DNA from: Roseibium limicola
GTDB taxonomy: Bacteria > Pseudomonadota > Alphaproteobacteria > Rhizobiales > Stappiaceae
DNA length: 64,000 nt
Reading direction: 5' to 3'
Assembly: GCF_017313085.1 (NCBI RefSeq)
Contig: NZ_JAFLNF010000003.1
Location: 1 to 64,000, forward strand
Shown here one piece after another: positions 43,939 to 52,861 of this stretch. The notes under the pieces were generated by a model. That model was given only the letters and a program-made list of their open reading frames with translations. It was not told where the DNA came from and made no database searches. A program made the position numbers and the translations under genes. Position 1 is the first letter of the stretch; every line of letters begins with the position of its first letter.

Positions 43939-44340
43939 TCCAGCCTCTCCTTCGCGTACATGATCACCGCATTCTAAGAGGACATCAAATTAAACCTATA
44001 GTGCAACGCACTATAAAGTGCATAAAACTGATTTTAAAACACATCTTTCTTAATTAAAGAAAATTTCACGCATAAAAGATCAATAAATCATATTAGTTTA
44101 GCGAAAACCTCATATTTTAAGAATGGAATTTCTCTTTTGATTCCTTGTAGGTAACGCCATTCCTGAAGCAGCCTGAGCAACTCTTGGGCGACTTTTCGCC
44201 TTTTTGCCGGCCGAAGCGAAAATAACCGCCCCAAAGCTCTGAAGAAGGAGCAAATGCCGCAGTGCAGCAATCCGCCAAACCCCTTAAAGACCTATGCATG
44301 AAATGAAAAACTGAAGCCATATTTCCACTTTCTGGAAAAA
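43939..44340. other. Control region upstream of the formate dehydrogenase operon
   Basis: This 400-bp region has no supported gene; a minus-strand frame at 44088-44359 has no recognisable features. The part adjacent to torD is A+T-rich (about 43985-44110) and contains the palindrome listed separately. This is where the fdh promoter must lie. Confidence 0.45.
43997..44015 (-). promoter_or_regulatory. Perfect palindromic operator ahead of torD
   Basis: The 19-bp sequence TATAGTGC-AAC-GCACTATA is an uninterrupted inverted repeat with a 3-nt centre. A further half-site AGTGC (44017-44021, plus strand) adds an overlapping GCACT-N4-AGTGC arrangement. It lies 59-77 bp upstream of the torD start, a position suited to a repressor or activator of the formate dehydrogenase operon. 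The regulator is not identified. Confidence 0.6.
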
Positions 44341-44341
44341 C

Positions 44342-44377
44342 AAAAAAGCCGGCCCCCATTCGGGAACCGGCTTCTTG
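44342..44377 (-). terminator. Terminator of the Mrp gene
   Basis: A stem formed by 44346-44352 with 44367-44373, plus inner GC pairs, is followed on the minus strand by six T (the A-run at 44342-44347). It lies about 60 bp past the Mrp gene's stop codon and separates it from the fdh operon control region. Confidence 0.75.
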
Positions 44378-44435
44378 ATTTAGGGCAGCCTCAACAACGC
44401 ATTGTCGTCACATACACCGCCATCATCGCCTCTGC

Positions 44436-45650
44436 TTATTCGAAGACAATATTCGGCGCGGTCTTTTCACCAGTTTCCGCGTAACGCTCGATCTCGGCCA
44501 TCACCTTGGAAGCAATGTCACGGTAGATCTGTGCGTGCTGGCTATCAGGCGCAGAGACGACGATCGGTGTTCCGTTGTCGGAGTTCTCACGAATGGCGAT
44601 GTCCAATGGCACTTCGCCGAGGAAAGGCACTCCGAGCTTTTCCGCTTCCTTGCGGGCGCCACCATGCCCAAAGATATCGTGACGGCCGCCACAACCCGGA
44701 CAGATGAAGTAGCTCATGTTCTCGACAATCCCGAGAACCGGCACATCGACCCGGCGGAACATGTTCAAACCCTTGCGGGCATCAATCAGCGCCAGATCTT
44801 GCGGCGTGGAGACAATAACCGCCCCCGCCAATGGCACCTGCTGAGCCATTGTCAGCTGAGCATCGCCGGTTCCCGGTGGCATATCGACGACCAGAACGTC
44901 GAGTTCGCCCCAAGCCACCTCCCGCAGCATCTGGGTTAGCGCCGAAATCACCATCGGGCCGCGCCAGATCATCGGCGTATCCTCTTCCACCATGAAGCCC
45001 ATCGACATCACCTTGATGCCATAGCCTTCCAACGGCTTCAGAACCCGGCCAGACACTGGCTCCGGCCGACCGGAAACCTGAAACAGACGCGGTATCGACG
45101 GACCATAGATATCCGCATCCAAAACCCCCACCTTGAGGCCGTTGGCCTGCAAGCCCAGCGCCAGATTGGTCGTCGTGGTCGATTTCCCGACCCCTCCCTT
45201 GCCCGAGGCAACGGCGATAATGCGTTTGACGCCTGGAACGCCGGGCTTGGCAGTGGCCTGCTCCTGTGGCGGATGGCCGCCACGCCCCTGCATCGGCGGC
45301 GGCACTGCTGCGGCCTGAGCCGGGGTCGGTGCCGGGCGAACGGGAGAAGCGCCGGATGGTGCTGCGGGCGGAGTTGGCGCAGGCGATGGGGCGCCAGGCA
45401 TCTTTTCAGCCGTCAGGGCCACCATGGCCGCCTCAACGCCGTCCACTTCGCGCACGACCTTTTCTGCCGCCTGACGCAGTGGCTCCAATTCCTGGGCACG
45501 ATGGGCAGGAACAGTAATGGAAAAGGCCACTCGCCCATCGGACACGAAGATGTCCGATATCAGCTTCAGGGACACGAGATCTCCCTCAAGATCCGGCCCC
45601 TTGACCTTGGAAAGCTGCTCCAGCACCGCCTGTTTGATTGCTTCGCTCAT
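44436..45650 (-). CDS. Mrp/ApbC family iron-sulfur carrier ATPase
   Basis: The 404-aa protein has an N-terminal MIP18/DUF59-type domain (about 1-85) and a proline/alanine-rich linker (about 90-130). The P-loop ATPase domain (about 140-390) has a deviant Walker A (GKGGVGKST), IYGPSIPRLF and the Fe-S-binding pair CPGCGG. It acts as a scaffold or carrier for [4Fe-4S] clusters, which fits the cluster-rich formate dehydrogenase genes next to it. The ATG at 45650 has AGGAAT ahead; a longer frame to 45902 is rejected because its N-terminus is unlike the family. Expression is independent of fdh because of the terminator. Confidence 0.93.
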   Translation of the reverse strand: MSEAIKQAVLEQLSKVKGPDLEGDLVSLKLISDIFVSDGRVAFSITVPAHRAQELEPLRQAAEKVVREVDGVEAAMVALTAEKMPGAPSPAPTPPAAPSGASPVRPAPTPAQAAAVPPPMQGRGGHPPQEQATAKPGVPGVKRIIAVASGKGGVGKSTTTTNLALGLQANGLKVGVLDADIYGPSIPRLFQVSGRPEPVSGRVLKPLEGYGIKVMSMGFMVEEDTPMIWRGPMVISALTQMLREVAWGELDVLVVDMPPGTGDAQLTMAQQVPLAGAVIVSTPQDLALIDARKGLNMFRRVDVPVLGIVENMSYFICPGCGGRHDIFGHGGARKEAEKLGVPFLGEVPLDIAIRENSDNGTPIVVSAPDSQHAQIYRDIASKVMAEIERYAETGEKTAPNIVFE

Positions 45651-45997
45651 AAATATTCCTGTTTTGCGTCCCAGCCAGGTGCGTTCTCTGGCTGTCAGAT
45701 TCCGTGCGCCTAACGTAGTCACCTTCTGTCTCGGGTCAATCGGGCCATAACGCCACCCCCGCATGTTGTCCGTCATTTCCCTCGCTTTATGCGATCTTAA
45801 TGCGGAGGATATGGAATGCCATCGCCACATTGTCGGACTATTTATTTCCCTATTACAGGCAATTGGTGCCAACGCTGCCGTACCAATTGACAAGCTTGTC
45901 ATAGAAGCCTGAAATCATCTCTCAGACAGACAATGCAATAGGATTAAGGCTGGCCCCTCATCTTCACGCTGCCAACTCGCACTTTTGGAGACCCCTG
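45651..45997. other. Intergenic region Mrp / cyclic nucleotidase (divergent)
   Basis: This 347-bp region presumably carries the two divergent promoters. It has no recognisable gene, repeat or strong hairpin. Confidence 0.35.
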
Positions 45998-47977
45998 ATG
46001 ATCACATATCTCAAGAACGGCGTATCGCGCCGCATGTTGCTCAAAGGCGCGGCGGCTGCCGGGATTACTGCTGCTCTCCATCCGTATTCCGTGCTGGCCA
46101 AGGAAGGCACAGCCCACCTGCGGCTGATGGAAACCACCGACCTGCACGTTCATGTGTTTCCCTATGACTATTATGCCGACCGCCCGACCGATACCGCAGG
46201 CCTGGCGCGCACGGCCACGCTGATCCGCCAAATCCGCGACGAGGCCACCAATTCGATGCTTGTCGACAACGGAGACTTCCTGCAGGGCAATCCACTCGGC
46301 GACTACATTGCCTATGAGCGCGGCATGAAGGACGGCGACCTGCATCCGGTGATCAAGGGCATGAATGTGCTCGGCTTCGATGCAGGTACACTTGGCAACC
46401 ATGAGTTCAACTACGGCCTGGAGTTCATGCAGAAGGTTCTGGCCGGTGCCAATTTCCCAATGGTCTGTGCCAATCTCGCCTCCGGCAAACTGGCCAGCAA
46501 TCCGCGCGATGACGCCTTCCTGCTCGATCCCTATTTAATCGTTGAAAAGACTGTCATGGACGGTGCAGGCAAAAGCTATCCGATCAAGATCGGGTTTGTC
46601 GGTTTCGTCCCGCCGCAGATCATGAACTGGGACCGAGGCCATCTGGAAGGCAATGTGCAGACCCGTGGCATCGTCGAAGCGGCCAAGGCCATCGTACCGG
46701 AAATGAAGGAGAAAGGCTGCGACCTGATCGTCGCTCTTTCCCACTCCGGCATCGACGCTTCCAGCCATCAGGATGGCATGGAAAACGCCTCCCTGCATCT
46801 GGCCAGCGTAGATGGCATCGATGCGGTCTTTACCGGGCATCAGCATCAGGTGTTTCCGGGCCCGTCGTATGAAGGTCTACCAGGCGTCGACGTGAAAAAA
46901 GGGACGCTCTTCGGCAAACCGGCGGCGATGGGCGGCTTCTGGGGCTCGCATCTGGGGGTCATCGACCTGATGCTCGAGCGTGGCGGCGGGTCCTGGCGGA
47001 TTGCCGGGTTCACCACCGAAGCCCGCCCAATCTACGAAAAGGAAGGACGGGAGGTCACGCCTCTGGTGCACAGCCAGGAAGACGTTCTGGCCGCCGTTCA
47101 GGCAGACCATGACGCGACACTGGCCTATGTCCGCCGCCCGGTCGGCGAGACCTCCGCGCCGCTGCATTCCTATTTTGCGCTGGTCGCCGACGACCCGAGC
47201 GTACAGATCGTTTCCAAGGCACAGCTCTGGTACATCGGCGACATGATGAAGGAGACGGAGTGGGAGGGCCTGCCGATCCTTTCTGCCGCAGCCCCGTTCA
47301 AGGCCGGCGGCCGCGGCGGTCCGGACTATTACACCGATGTGCCGGTCGGCGCCGTCGCCATCAAGAACGTCTCGGATCTCTATCTCTATCCCAACACCGT
47401 GCGTGCGGTGAAGGTCAGCGGAGCCACGGTCAAGGAATGGCTGGAACGCTCTGCCGGGATTTTCCTGCAGATCGAGCCCGGGGCCCAGGATGCGCCGCTG
47501 ATCAACCCGGAGTTCCCAAGTTACAATTTCGATGTGATCGACGGCGTGACCTACAAGATCGACCTGAGCCAGCCATCGAAATACGGCGCCAAGGGCGAGG
47601 TGCTTGATCCGCAGGCCAGCCGCATCATCGACCTCCAGTTCGATGGTGCCCCTGTTGATCCGTCTCAGGACTTCATCGTTGCCACCAACAACTACCGCGC
47701 CGGCGGTGGCGGCAACTTCCCCGGCATCAGCGACGAAGTGGTGATTTTCGTCGCCCCCGACACCAACCGCGATGTTCTGGTGCGCTATATCGTCGATCAG
47801 GGAACTATCAATCCCTCGGCCGACGCCAACTGGACCTTCAAGCCGATGGACGGCACCTCCGTGCTGTTCGACACAGGTCCGCGCGGCAAGGAGCACCTGA
47901 ACGATGTGAAAGGCGTTGACATTGTCGCGGCCGGCGATGGCGACGACGGCTTTGCACGGTATCGCATCTCCCTCTGA
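45998..47977 (+). CDS. 2',3'-cyclic-nucleotide 2'-phosphodiesterase/3'-nucleotidase, TAT-exported
   Basis: The 659-aa periplasmic hydrolase is of the CpdB/UshA (5'-nucleotidase) superfamily. A twin-arginine-like signal (VSRRMLLKGAAAAG, about 9-22) is followed by the metallophosphatase domain. It has LMETTDLHVHVF, DNGDFLQGNP, GNHEFNYG, ALSHSGID and GHQHQVFPG, the expected dinuclear metal ligands. The C-terminal nucleotidase domain (about 370-640) binds substrate. It salvages phosphate and nucleosides from RNA breakdown. The start and Tat motif are consistent; DUF-type tails are absent. Confidence 0.92.
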   Translation: MITYLKNGVSRRMLLKGAAAAGITAALHPYSVLAKEGTAHLRLMETTDLHVHVFPYDYYADRPTDTAGLARTATLIRQIRDEATNSMLVDNGDFLQGNPLGDYIAYERGMKDGDLHPVIKGMNVLGFDAGTLGNHEFNYGLEFMQKVLAGANFPMVCANLASGKLASNPRDDAFLLDPYLIVEKTVMDGAGKSYPIKIGFVGFVPPQIMNWDRGHLEGNVQTRGIVEAAKAIVPEMKEKGCDLIVALSHSGIDASSHQDGMENASLHLASVDGIDAVFTGHQHQVFPGPSYEGLPGVDVKKGTLFGKPAAMGGFWGSHLGVIDLMLERGGGSWRIAGFTTEARPIYEKEGREVTPLVHSQEDVLAAVQADHDATLAYVRRPVGETSAPLHSYFALVADDPSVQIVSKAQLWYIGDMMKETEWEGLPILSAAAPFKAGGRGGPDYYTDVPVGAVAIKNVSDLYLYPNTVRAVKVSGATVKEWLERSAGIFLQIEPGAQDAPLINPEFPSYNFDVIDGVTYKIDLSQPSKYGAKGEVLDPQASRIIDLQFDGAPVDPSQDFIVATNNYRAGGGGNFPGISDEVVIFVAPDTNRDVLVRYIVDQGTINPSADANWTFKPMDGTSVLFDTGPRGKEHLNDVKGVDIVAAGDGDDGFARYRISL

Positions 47978-48121
47978 GAGCAGAAATGCGCGGTGAGGTG
48001 AAGCCCCATCGCTGCCAAGACAGGCGCCATCCCCGGGCAAGGACACACGGCGGGGGTGGCGAACTTCTTTTGGGGCCGACAGCCTCGAATTCTTCCCAGA
48101 CCTCGTTCCACCGGAGATCCC

Positions 48122-48799
48122 ATGACTTCACTGCTCGTCACCGGAGCCAATCGCGGCATCGGGTTCCACATCGCAGCATCGGCGCTCGCCAAGGGATGGA
48201 GTGTTTTCGGCAGTGTCCGGACCGCCGCTCAGGCACAAGAGCTTGAAACGTCCCTGCCCGGCGTCACGCCGCTGATCTTCGATGTCACCGACGCAAGCGC
48301 GGTCAGGGCGACAGCGGAAGCCTTTGACGGACCGCTCGACATCCTGATCAACAACGCCGGAATCATCGGTCCGGAGCGACAGTCGACACTGGACATGGAC
48401 TTCGAAGGCTTTGCCAGAACGCTTGAGATCAACACGCTTGGCCCACTGGCCGTTTCGCAGGCCTTCCTGCCGGCCTTGAGACGCGCGCAGAGCGGTCGCA
48501 TCCTGTCCATCTCCAGCCAGATGAGCTGGATGGGCTATGACAAATCTGACCGCATTGCCTATCGCGCCTCGAAAGCGGCGCTGAACAAGGTGATGCAGGG
48601 CCTGGCTGCCGACCTGAAACCGGCGGGCATTTCGGTCTGCGTCATAGACCCCGGCTGGGTCGCCACAGATATGGGCGGATCTGCGGCCGACAATGATCCT
48701 GCGGATGTGGGCGCGGGCGTGGTCGCGCTGGCCGCCGGTCTTTCACTTCAGGGGACAGGCCGGTTCTACAAGTGGACGGGCGAAGAACGACCATTCTAA
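48122..48799 (+). CDS. Short-chain dehydrogenase/reductase
   Basis: The 225-aa NAD(P)-dependent oxidoreductase has the TGANRGIG cofactor motif (about residue 7), NNAG (about 77) and the catalytic Tyr-x3-Lys in IAYRASK (about 148). Upstream serine SISSQMSW completes the triad. The ATG at 48122 follows GGAGATCCC; an earlier ATG at 48056 would add a low-quality N-terminus. It is similar to short SDRs that use carbonyl substrates; the substrate is unknown. It lies 145 bp after the nucleotidase and is probably separate from it. Confidence 0.9.
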   Translation: MTSLLVTGANRGIGFHIAASALAKGWSVFGSVRTAAQAQELETSLPGVTPLIFDVTDASAVRATAEAFDGPLDILINNAGIIGPERQSTLDMDFEGFARTLEINTLGPLAVSQAFLPALRRAQSGRILSISSQMSWMGYDKSDRIAYRASKAALNKVMQGLAADLKPAGISVCVIDPGWVATDMGGSAADNDPADVGAGVVALAAGLSLQGTGRFYKWTGEERPF

Positions 48800-48842
48800 A
48801 CTGCTGGCAACGATAAAGATTCGTTTTCAAGGCATCGCTTTC

Positions 48843-49436
48843 ATGTGCTGGCCCCAGCCCTGCTGCATTCGCGGCAAATACGTCACCCTCGTGCCCCTGT
48901 CCCAGGACCATGCCGCCGATCTGGCCGATGCGGCTGCCGATGGCGACGTCCACAAGCTCTGGTACACCAGTGTACCCCATCCAAAGGCAGTTCCGGCAGA
49001 GATTGACCGCCGCCTCGGATTACAGAAAGATGGCTTGATGCTGCCGTTCGCGGTCCTCGGCACGGCCAGCGGCAAGGCTGTCGGCATGACCACCTACATG
49101 AATATCGACGCGCTCAACCGCCGGGTGGAAATCGGCTCGACCTGGTATCGCAAGAAGGTTCAGCGCTCGCCGTTCAATACGGAATGCAAGTTGCTGCTGC
49201 TCAGCCATGCTTTCGAGCAACTCGATTGCATCGCGGTGGAGCTACGCACACATTTCATGAACCGGCAAAGCCGCAACGCCATCGAGCGGCTTGGCGCCAA
49301 ACTCGACGGCATTCTCCGCTCACATCAGTTGATGGAAGACGGGGCGCTGCGCGACACAGCCGTCTATTCCATCATCGCCAGTGAATGGCTCGCCGTGAAA
49401 GCCAATCTGAACTGGCAAATGGAAAAGCCGCGCTAG
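48843..49436 (+). CDS. GNAT-family acetyltransferase, RimJ/RimL type
   Basis: The 197-aa protein has the four-motif GNAT pattern (LVPLSQDHAADLADAAADGDVHKLWYTSVP; VEIGSTWYRKKVQRSPFNTECKLLLLSHAFEQLDCIAVELRTHFMNRQSRNAIERLGAKLDG). These give the acetyl-CoA site and the conserved N-RLG turn. It resembles N-terminal or amino-acid N-acetyltransferases and is close to the RimL subgroup. The start at 48843 has a reasonable context, 43 bp after the SDR stop. Longer frames overlap the SDR gene. The substrate is unknown. Confidence 0.88.
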   Translation: MCWPQPCCIRGKYVTLVPLSQDHAADLADAAADGDVHKLWYTSVPHPKAVPAEIDRRLGLQKDGLMLPFAVLGTASGKAVGMTTYMNIDALNRRVEIGSTWYRKKVQRSPFNTECKLLLLSHAFEQLDCIAVELRTHFMNRQSRNAIERLGAKLDGILRSHQLMEDGALRDTAVYSIIASEWLAVKANLNWQMEKPR

Positions 49437-49549
49437 GAACTCAGCTCAACGGAACACTCCCGCTGCAAACCGGCCTTGCGGCACAGATATGAACCCGGCA
49501 TAGAGCTTGAAGTCCTCCAAAGCCTTTTCACTACGAATAGCCAATTTCC

Positions 49550-50725
49550 ATGCCCCGAACGCTGCCTTCTCCTCAGAATATTTCCACAGGTCTGTTAATC
49601 GGCCTTGTCGGCGCAGGCAGTTCCTTCGCCGTTGTCGTTCAGGGATTGATCGGTGCGGGGGCCACCCAGTCACAGGCAGCCAGCGGCTTGATGGCGCTGT
49701 GTCTGGCGCAAGGCGTCATGGCAATCATTGCCTCGCTGAGCTTGAAGATGCCGATCAGCACCGCATGGTCGACACCCGGCGCCGCGCTGCTGGCCACTGG
49801 CGCTGCGGTTCAAGGCGGATTTGAGGCCGCTGTCGGAGCGTTTCTCCTGAGCGCCTTGCTCGTCGTGCTCGCCGGACTGTTCAAGCCGCTGACCCGCATC
49901 GTGTCGGCCATTCCCATGGCGTTGGCAAATGCCATGTTGGCCGGCATTCTCATGGGGCTTTGCCTGGCGCCGGTCAAAGCCATCCCCGATCATCCCGTTG
50001 AGGCCCTGCTGATCATCGCAGTCTGGGCCGTCACTCTTCGTATCAAGCGCGTGCTTGCCGTACCGTTGGCCATGGTGGTGACCATCGGTCTGATTGCCTG
50101 GACTGCCGATAGCTCCGATTTAGCCACCCTCTCACTCTTCACTATGCCCGAGTTGGTGACACCAAGCTTCACATGGTCTGCAGCGGTCGGCATTGCTCTG
50201 CCGCTGTTCATTGTAACCATGGCTTCCCAGAATATTCCCGGCATCGCCGTGCTCGCTGTTAATGGCTACCACCCCAATGGCGGAAAACTGTTCTCGCTCG
50301 CCGGGCTGTTCAGCCTGATCGCTGCTCCGTTCGGCGGACATGCCGTCAATCTGGCCGCGATCACCGCAGCCATGGGGGCTGGTGAGGAGGCTGACCCGGA
50401 TCCGCAACGCCGCTATTTGGGCACCACCGTGTCTGGCATTTTCTATCTCATCTTCGGCGTATTTGCAGGCGCAGCGACTGTGTTCATCACCCTGGTTCCG
50501 CCGATCCTCATTCAGGCTGTCGCCGGGCTTGCGCTAATCGGACCGCTTGCAGGCGCGATCACCGGGGCGACCAATGATCCGGAAACCCGCGAAGCCGCCA
50601 TGATCACCTTTCTGGTCACAGTCTCCGGAGTAACCTTCTTCCAGATCGGTGGCGCCTTCTGGGGACTCATCGCTGGCGGAGCGTTTTTGGCGCTCATGCG
50701 TTATCGACGCGGACAAGTTACCTAA
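49550..50725 (+). CDS. benE: Benzoate/H+ symporter family transporter
   Basis: The 391-aa inner-membrane protein has about eleven to twelve helices and the BenE signatures (SSFAVVVQGLIGAGATQSQAASGL; ISTAWSTPGAALLATG; QNIPGIAVLAVNGY; APFGGHAVNLAAITAAM). The family takes up benzoate with protons. No benzoate catabolic gene is nearby, so here the ligand could be another aromatic acid. The gene stands alone between the acetyltransferase and fdhD, 45 bp ahead of fdhD. Confidence 0.9.
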   Translation: MPRTLPSPQNISTGLLIGLVGAGSSFAVVVQGLIGAGATQSQAASGLMALCLAQGVMAIIASLSLKMPISTAWSTPGAALLATGAAVQGGFEAAVGAFLLSALLVVLAGLFKPLTRIVSAIPMALANAMLAGILMGLCLAPVKAIPDHPVEALLIIAVWAVTLRIKRVLAVPLAMVVTIGLIAWTADSSDLATLSLFTMPELVTPSFTWSAAVGIALPLFIVTMASQNIPGIAVLAVNGYHPNGGKLFSLAGLFSLIAAPFGGHAVNLAAITAAMGAGEEADPDPQRRYLGTTVSGIFYLIFGVFAGAATVFITLVPPILIQAVAGLALIGPLAGAITGATNDPETREAAMITFLVTVSGVTFFQIGGAFWGLIAGGAFLALMRYRRGQVT

Positions 50726-50769
50726 GCCTCTTGCCCGCCAGGTGTTATGTCCCGTAACCTCGAGATCAA

Positions 50770-51666
50770 ATGAGCAGCGACTCCTCCCCTTTCGACAGCT
50801 ATCTGCTGCGCCCTGACCCGCATTCCGCCGGTTTATCAACCAGTGTGGACGGCATGGATCAGGATGGCCAGATGGTAGCGACCAAGGTTGTCACCGAAAA
50901 GGCCCTGACCCTTTACCTGAACGCTCAGGAAGTCGTAACGATGATGACCATCGGCGACCACCCGGACTTGCTCGCGGTTGGCTATCTGAAAAACCAGAAC
51001 ATGCTGGAGCCGGACGATGTCATCACCGCCATTGACTACGACGATGATCTCGAAGTCGTTGTGGTCCGCACCGAGCGGGAAACCAACTATGAGGAAAAGC
51101 TGAAGAAGAAGGTGCGCACCTCCGGCTGTGCTCAGGGCACTGTTTTCGGCGATGTCATGGACGGGTTCGAGGACATGCGCCTGCCTCAAACAGCTCGCAT
51201 GAAAACCTCCTGGCTGTATGCCCTGACGAAGGCCATCAACACCACGCCCTCCCTGTATCTCGAAGCAGGCGCCATCCATGGCTGCGTGCTGGCCTGCAAG
51301 GACAAGCCCTTGGTCTATATGGAAGATGTCGGTCGGCATAATGCAGTCGACAAGATCGCCGGCTGGATGACGCTGAACAACATCCCTGCGGAAGACAAGA
51401 TTTTCTATACCACCGGGCGCCTCACCTCCGAGATGGTGATCAAGACCGTCATGATGGGCATTCCGATCCTCGTGTCGCGCTCCGGCTTCACCGCCTGGGG
51501 TGTCGAGCTGGCGCGCAAGGCCGGGCTGACGCTGATCGGTCGCGCCCGAGGCAAACGCTTCGTCGCCCTGGCAGGCCAGGACAGAATTGACTTTGATCTG
51601 TCGCCTGACCTCGTTGAGGCAGAACCTCCACGAGCCTCGCGCAAAGGAAGCATGGAAGGCGAATGA
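50770..51666 (+). CDS. fdhD: Formate dehydrogenase accessory sulfurtransferase
   Basis: FdhD transfers sulfur from IscS to the Mo-bis-MGD of formate dehydrogenase before FdhA is active. The 298-aa protein has the FdhD fold with VTMMTIGDHPDLLAVGYLKNQ, AGAIHGCVLACKD and EDVGRHNAVDKIAG. The cysteine motif that moves the persulfide is CxxC in E. coli; here only one cysteine is seen at the equivalent loop (RTSGCAQGTVFGD), a reduced form known in some alphaproteobacteria. It heads a coupled operon with mobA, mobB and moeA (ATGA overlaps). The ribosome site is weak. Confidence 0.93.
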   Translation: MSSDSSPFDSYLLRPDPHSAGLSTSVDGMDQDGQMVATKVVTEKALTLYLNAQEVVTMMTIGDHPDLLAVGYLKNQNMLEPDDVITAIDYDDDLEVVVVRTERETNYEEKLKKKVRTSGCAQGTVFGDVMDGFEDMRLPQTARMKTSWLYALTKAINTTPSLYLEAGAIHGCVLACKDKPLVYMEDVGRHNAVDKIAGWMTLNNIPAEDKIFYTTGRLTSEMVIKTVMMGIPILVSRSGFTAWGVELARKAGLTLIGRARGKRFVALAGQDRIDFDLSPDLVEAEPPRASRKGSMEGE

Positions 51667-52346
51667 GCTCCAGTCCCCTATCCCGACCCGACCCCTCTGT
51701 TCTTGCCTGCGTTCTGGCCGGGGGGCAGTCCCGCCGTATGGGAGGCGGTGACAAGACGCTTCTCGACATGGGTGGAAACTCCATGCTGGGCCTCATTCTG
51801 GAACGCTTGAAGCCACAGGTGACAGAGGTGATACTAAACGCCAATGGCGACCCGGCACGGTTTGCCAACTTCGGCCTACCGGTGGTGGCCGATCCGATCG
51901 AGGGCCACCAAGGGCCTCTGGCGGGAATTCTAGCAGGCCTGATGCATGCGCGTGAGACCGCTCCCAGCGTCAGTCATGTCGTTTCGATTGCCGGCGACAC
52001 TCCGTTTTTTCCGCGGGACCTGATTGCACGCCTGAGCACTCACCTCCCCTCGGCTGCGCCGGTAATTGCTCTCGCATGTTCACGCCGACGGCTTCATCCG
52101 GTCTTCGGACTTTGGCCAGTGGCCTTGGCTGATGACCTGCAGGCCTGGCTGGAGGCTGGTAAAAGCGGCAAGGTTCTAGCCTGGGTGGAACGCCATGACA
52201 GTATCGAAGTCGATTTCGACGACGATGCAGAAACCGGACTGGATCCCTTCTTCAACGCCAATCGCCCCGAAGATCTGGACACCGCCCGAGCCGTCCTCAG
52301 CCAAGTCGAACGCAATCAGGCAGCAGGATCCGACACACCCGCATGA
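51663..52346 (+). CDS. mobA: Molybdenum cofactor guanylyltransferase
   Basis: MobA attaches GMP to molybdopterin to form MGD, which bis-MGD enzymes such as formate dehydrogenase require. The 227-aa protein has the nucleotidyltransferase motif CVLAGGQSRRMGGGDKTLL (about 16-34) and VADPIEGHQGPLAG. The metal-binding IAGDTPFFP loop is also present. The start overlaps the fdhD stop in ATGA. It fits the family well and lies in the expected order before mobB. Confidence 0.94.
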   Translation: MSSSPLSRPDPSVLACVLAGGQSRRMGGGDKTLLDMGGNSMLGLILERLKPQVTEVILNANGDPARFANFGLPVVADPIEGHQGPLAGILAGLMHARETAPSVSHVVSIAGDTPFFPRDLIARLSTHLPSAAPVIALACSRRRLHPVFGLWPVALADDLQAWLEAGKSGKVLAWVERHDSIEVDFDDDAETGLDPFFNANRPEDLDTARAVLSQVERNQAAGSDTPA

Positions 52347-52861
52347 CAACCCCTCCCATCTTCGGTGTCACCGGCTGGAAAAACTCGGGCAAGACACAAC
52401 TTGTCACAGCGCTAGTCAGTGCGCTGACAGCGCGCGGACTGAAGGTCTCGACCGTCAAACACGCCCATCACGCCTTCGATGTGGACACACCCGGTACCGA
52501 CAGCTACCGCCACCGGGAAGCCGGGGCGAGCGAAGTGGCACTGGTCTCTGGCCGCCGCTGGGCCCTGATGCATGAGTTGCGGGAAGACGACGAGCCGCCT
52601 CTGACCGATATCCTGAAGCGGCTGTCGCCCTGCGATCTGGTGCTCATCGAGGGCTACAAGAGAGAAAGTCACCCCAAGATCGAGGCGCGGCGCCTTGGAA
52701 GCACCAAAGACACTCCGCTCAGCGATCAGGATCCGGCCATTCAGGCCATCGCGGCAGATCACCCGGTGGCCGAAACGCATCTTCCTGTCTTCGATCTCAA
52801 CGACATTTCGGCAATCGCCGATTTCATTTGCCAGAAAACCGGCTTAAAAACCGGGACATGA
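52343..52861 (+). CDS. mobB: Molybdopterin-guanine dinucleotide biosynthesis adapter protein
   Basis: The 172-aa GTP-binding protein has a P-loop in GWKNSGKT (about residue 9) and a conserved VKHAHHAFDVDTPGTDS block. LVLIEGYKRESHPKIE is the expected switch. MobB helps MobA or delivers MGD, though it is not essential in E. coli. Both ends overlap neighbours by ATGA, so it is translated together with mobA and moeA. Confidence 0.93.
   Translation: MTTPPIFGVTGWKNSGKTQLVTALVSALTARGLKVSTVKHAHHAFDVDTPGTDSYRHREAGASEVALVSGRRWALMHELREDDEPPLTDILKRLSPCDLVLIEGYKRESHPKIEARRLGSTKDTPLSDQDPAIQAIAADHPVAETHLPVFDLNDISAIADFICQKTGLKTGT

Noticed and set aside
44088..44359. Overlapping minus-strand frames in the fdh control region
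   Set aside because: Two frames start with different methionines but have no domain, and they overlap the terminator of the Mrp gene; not called.
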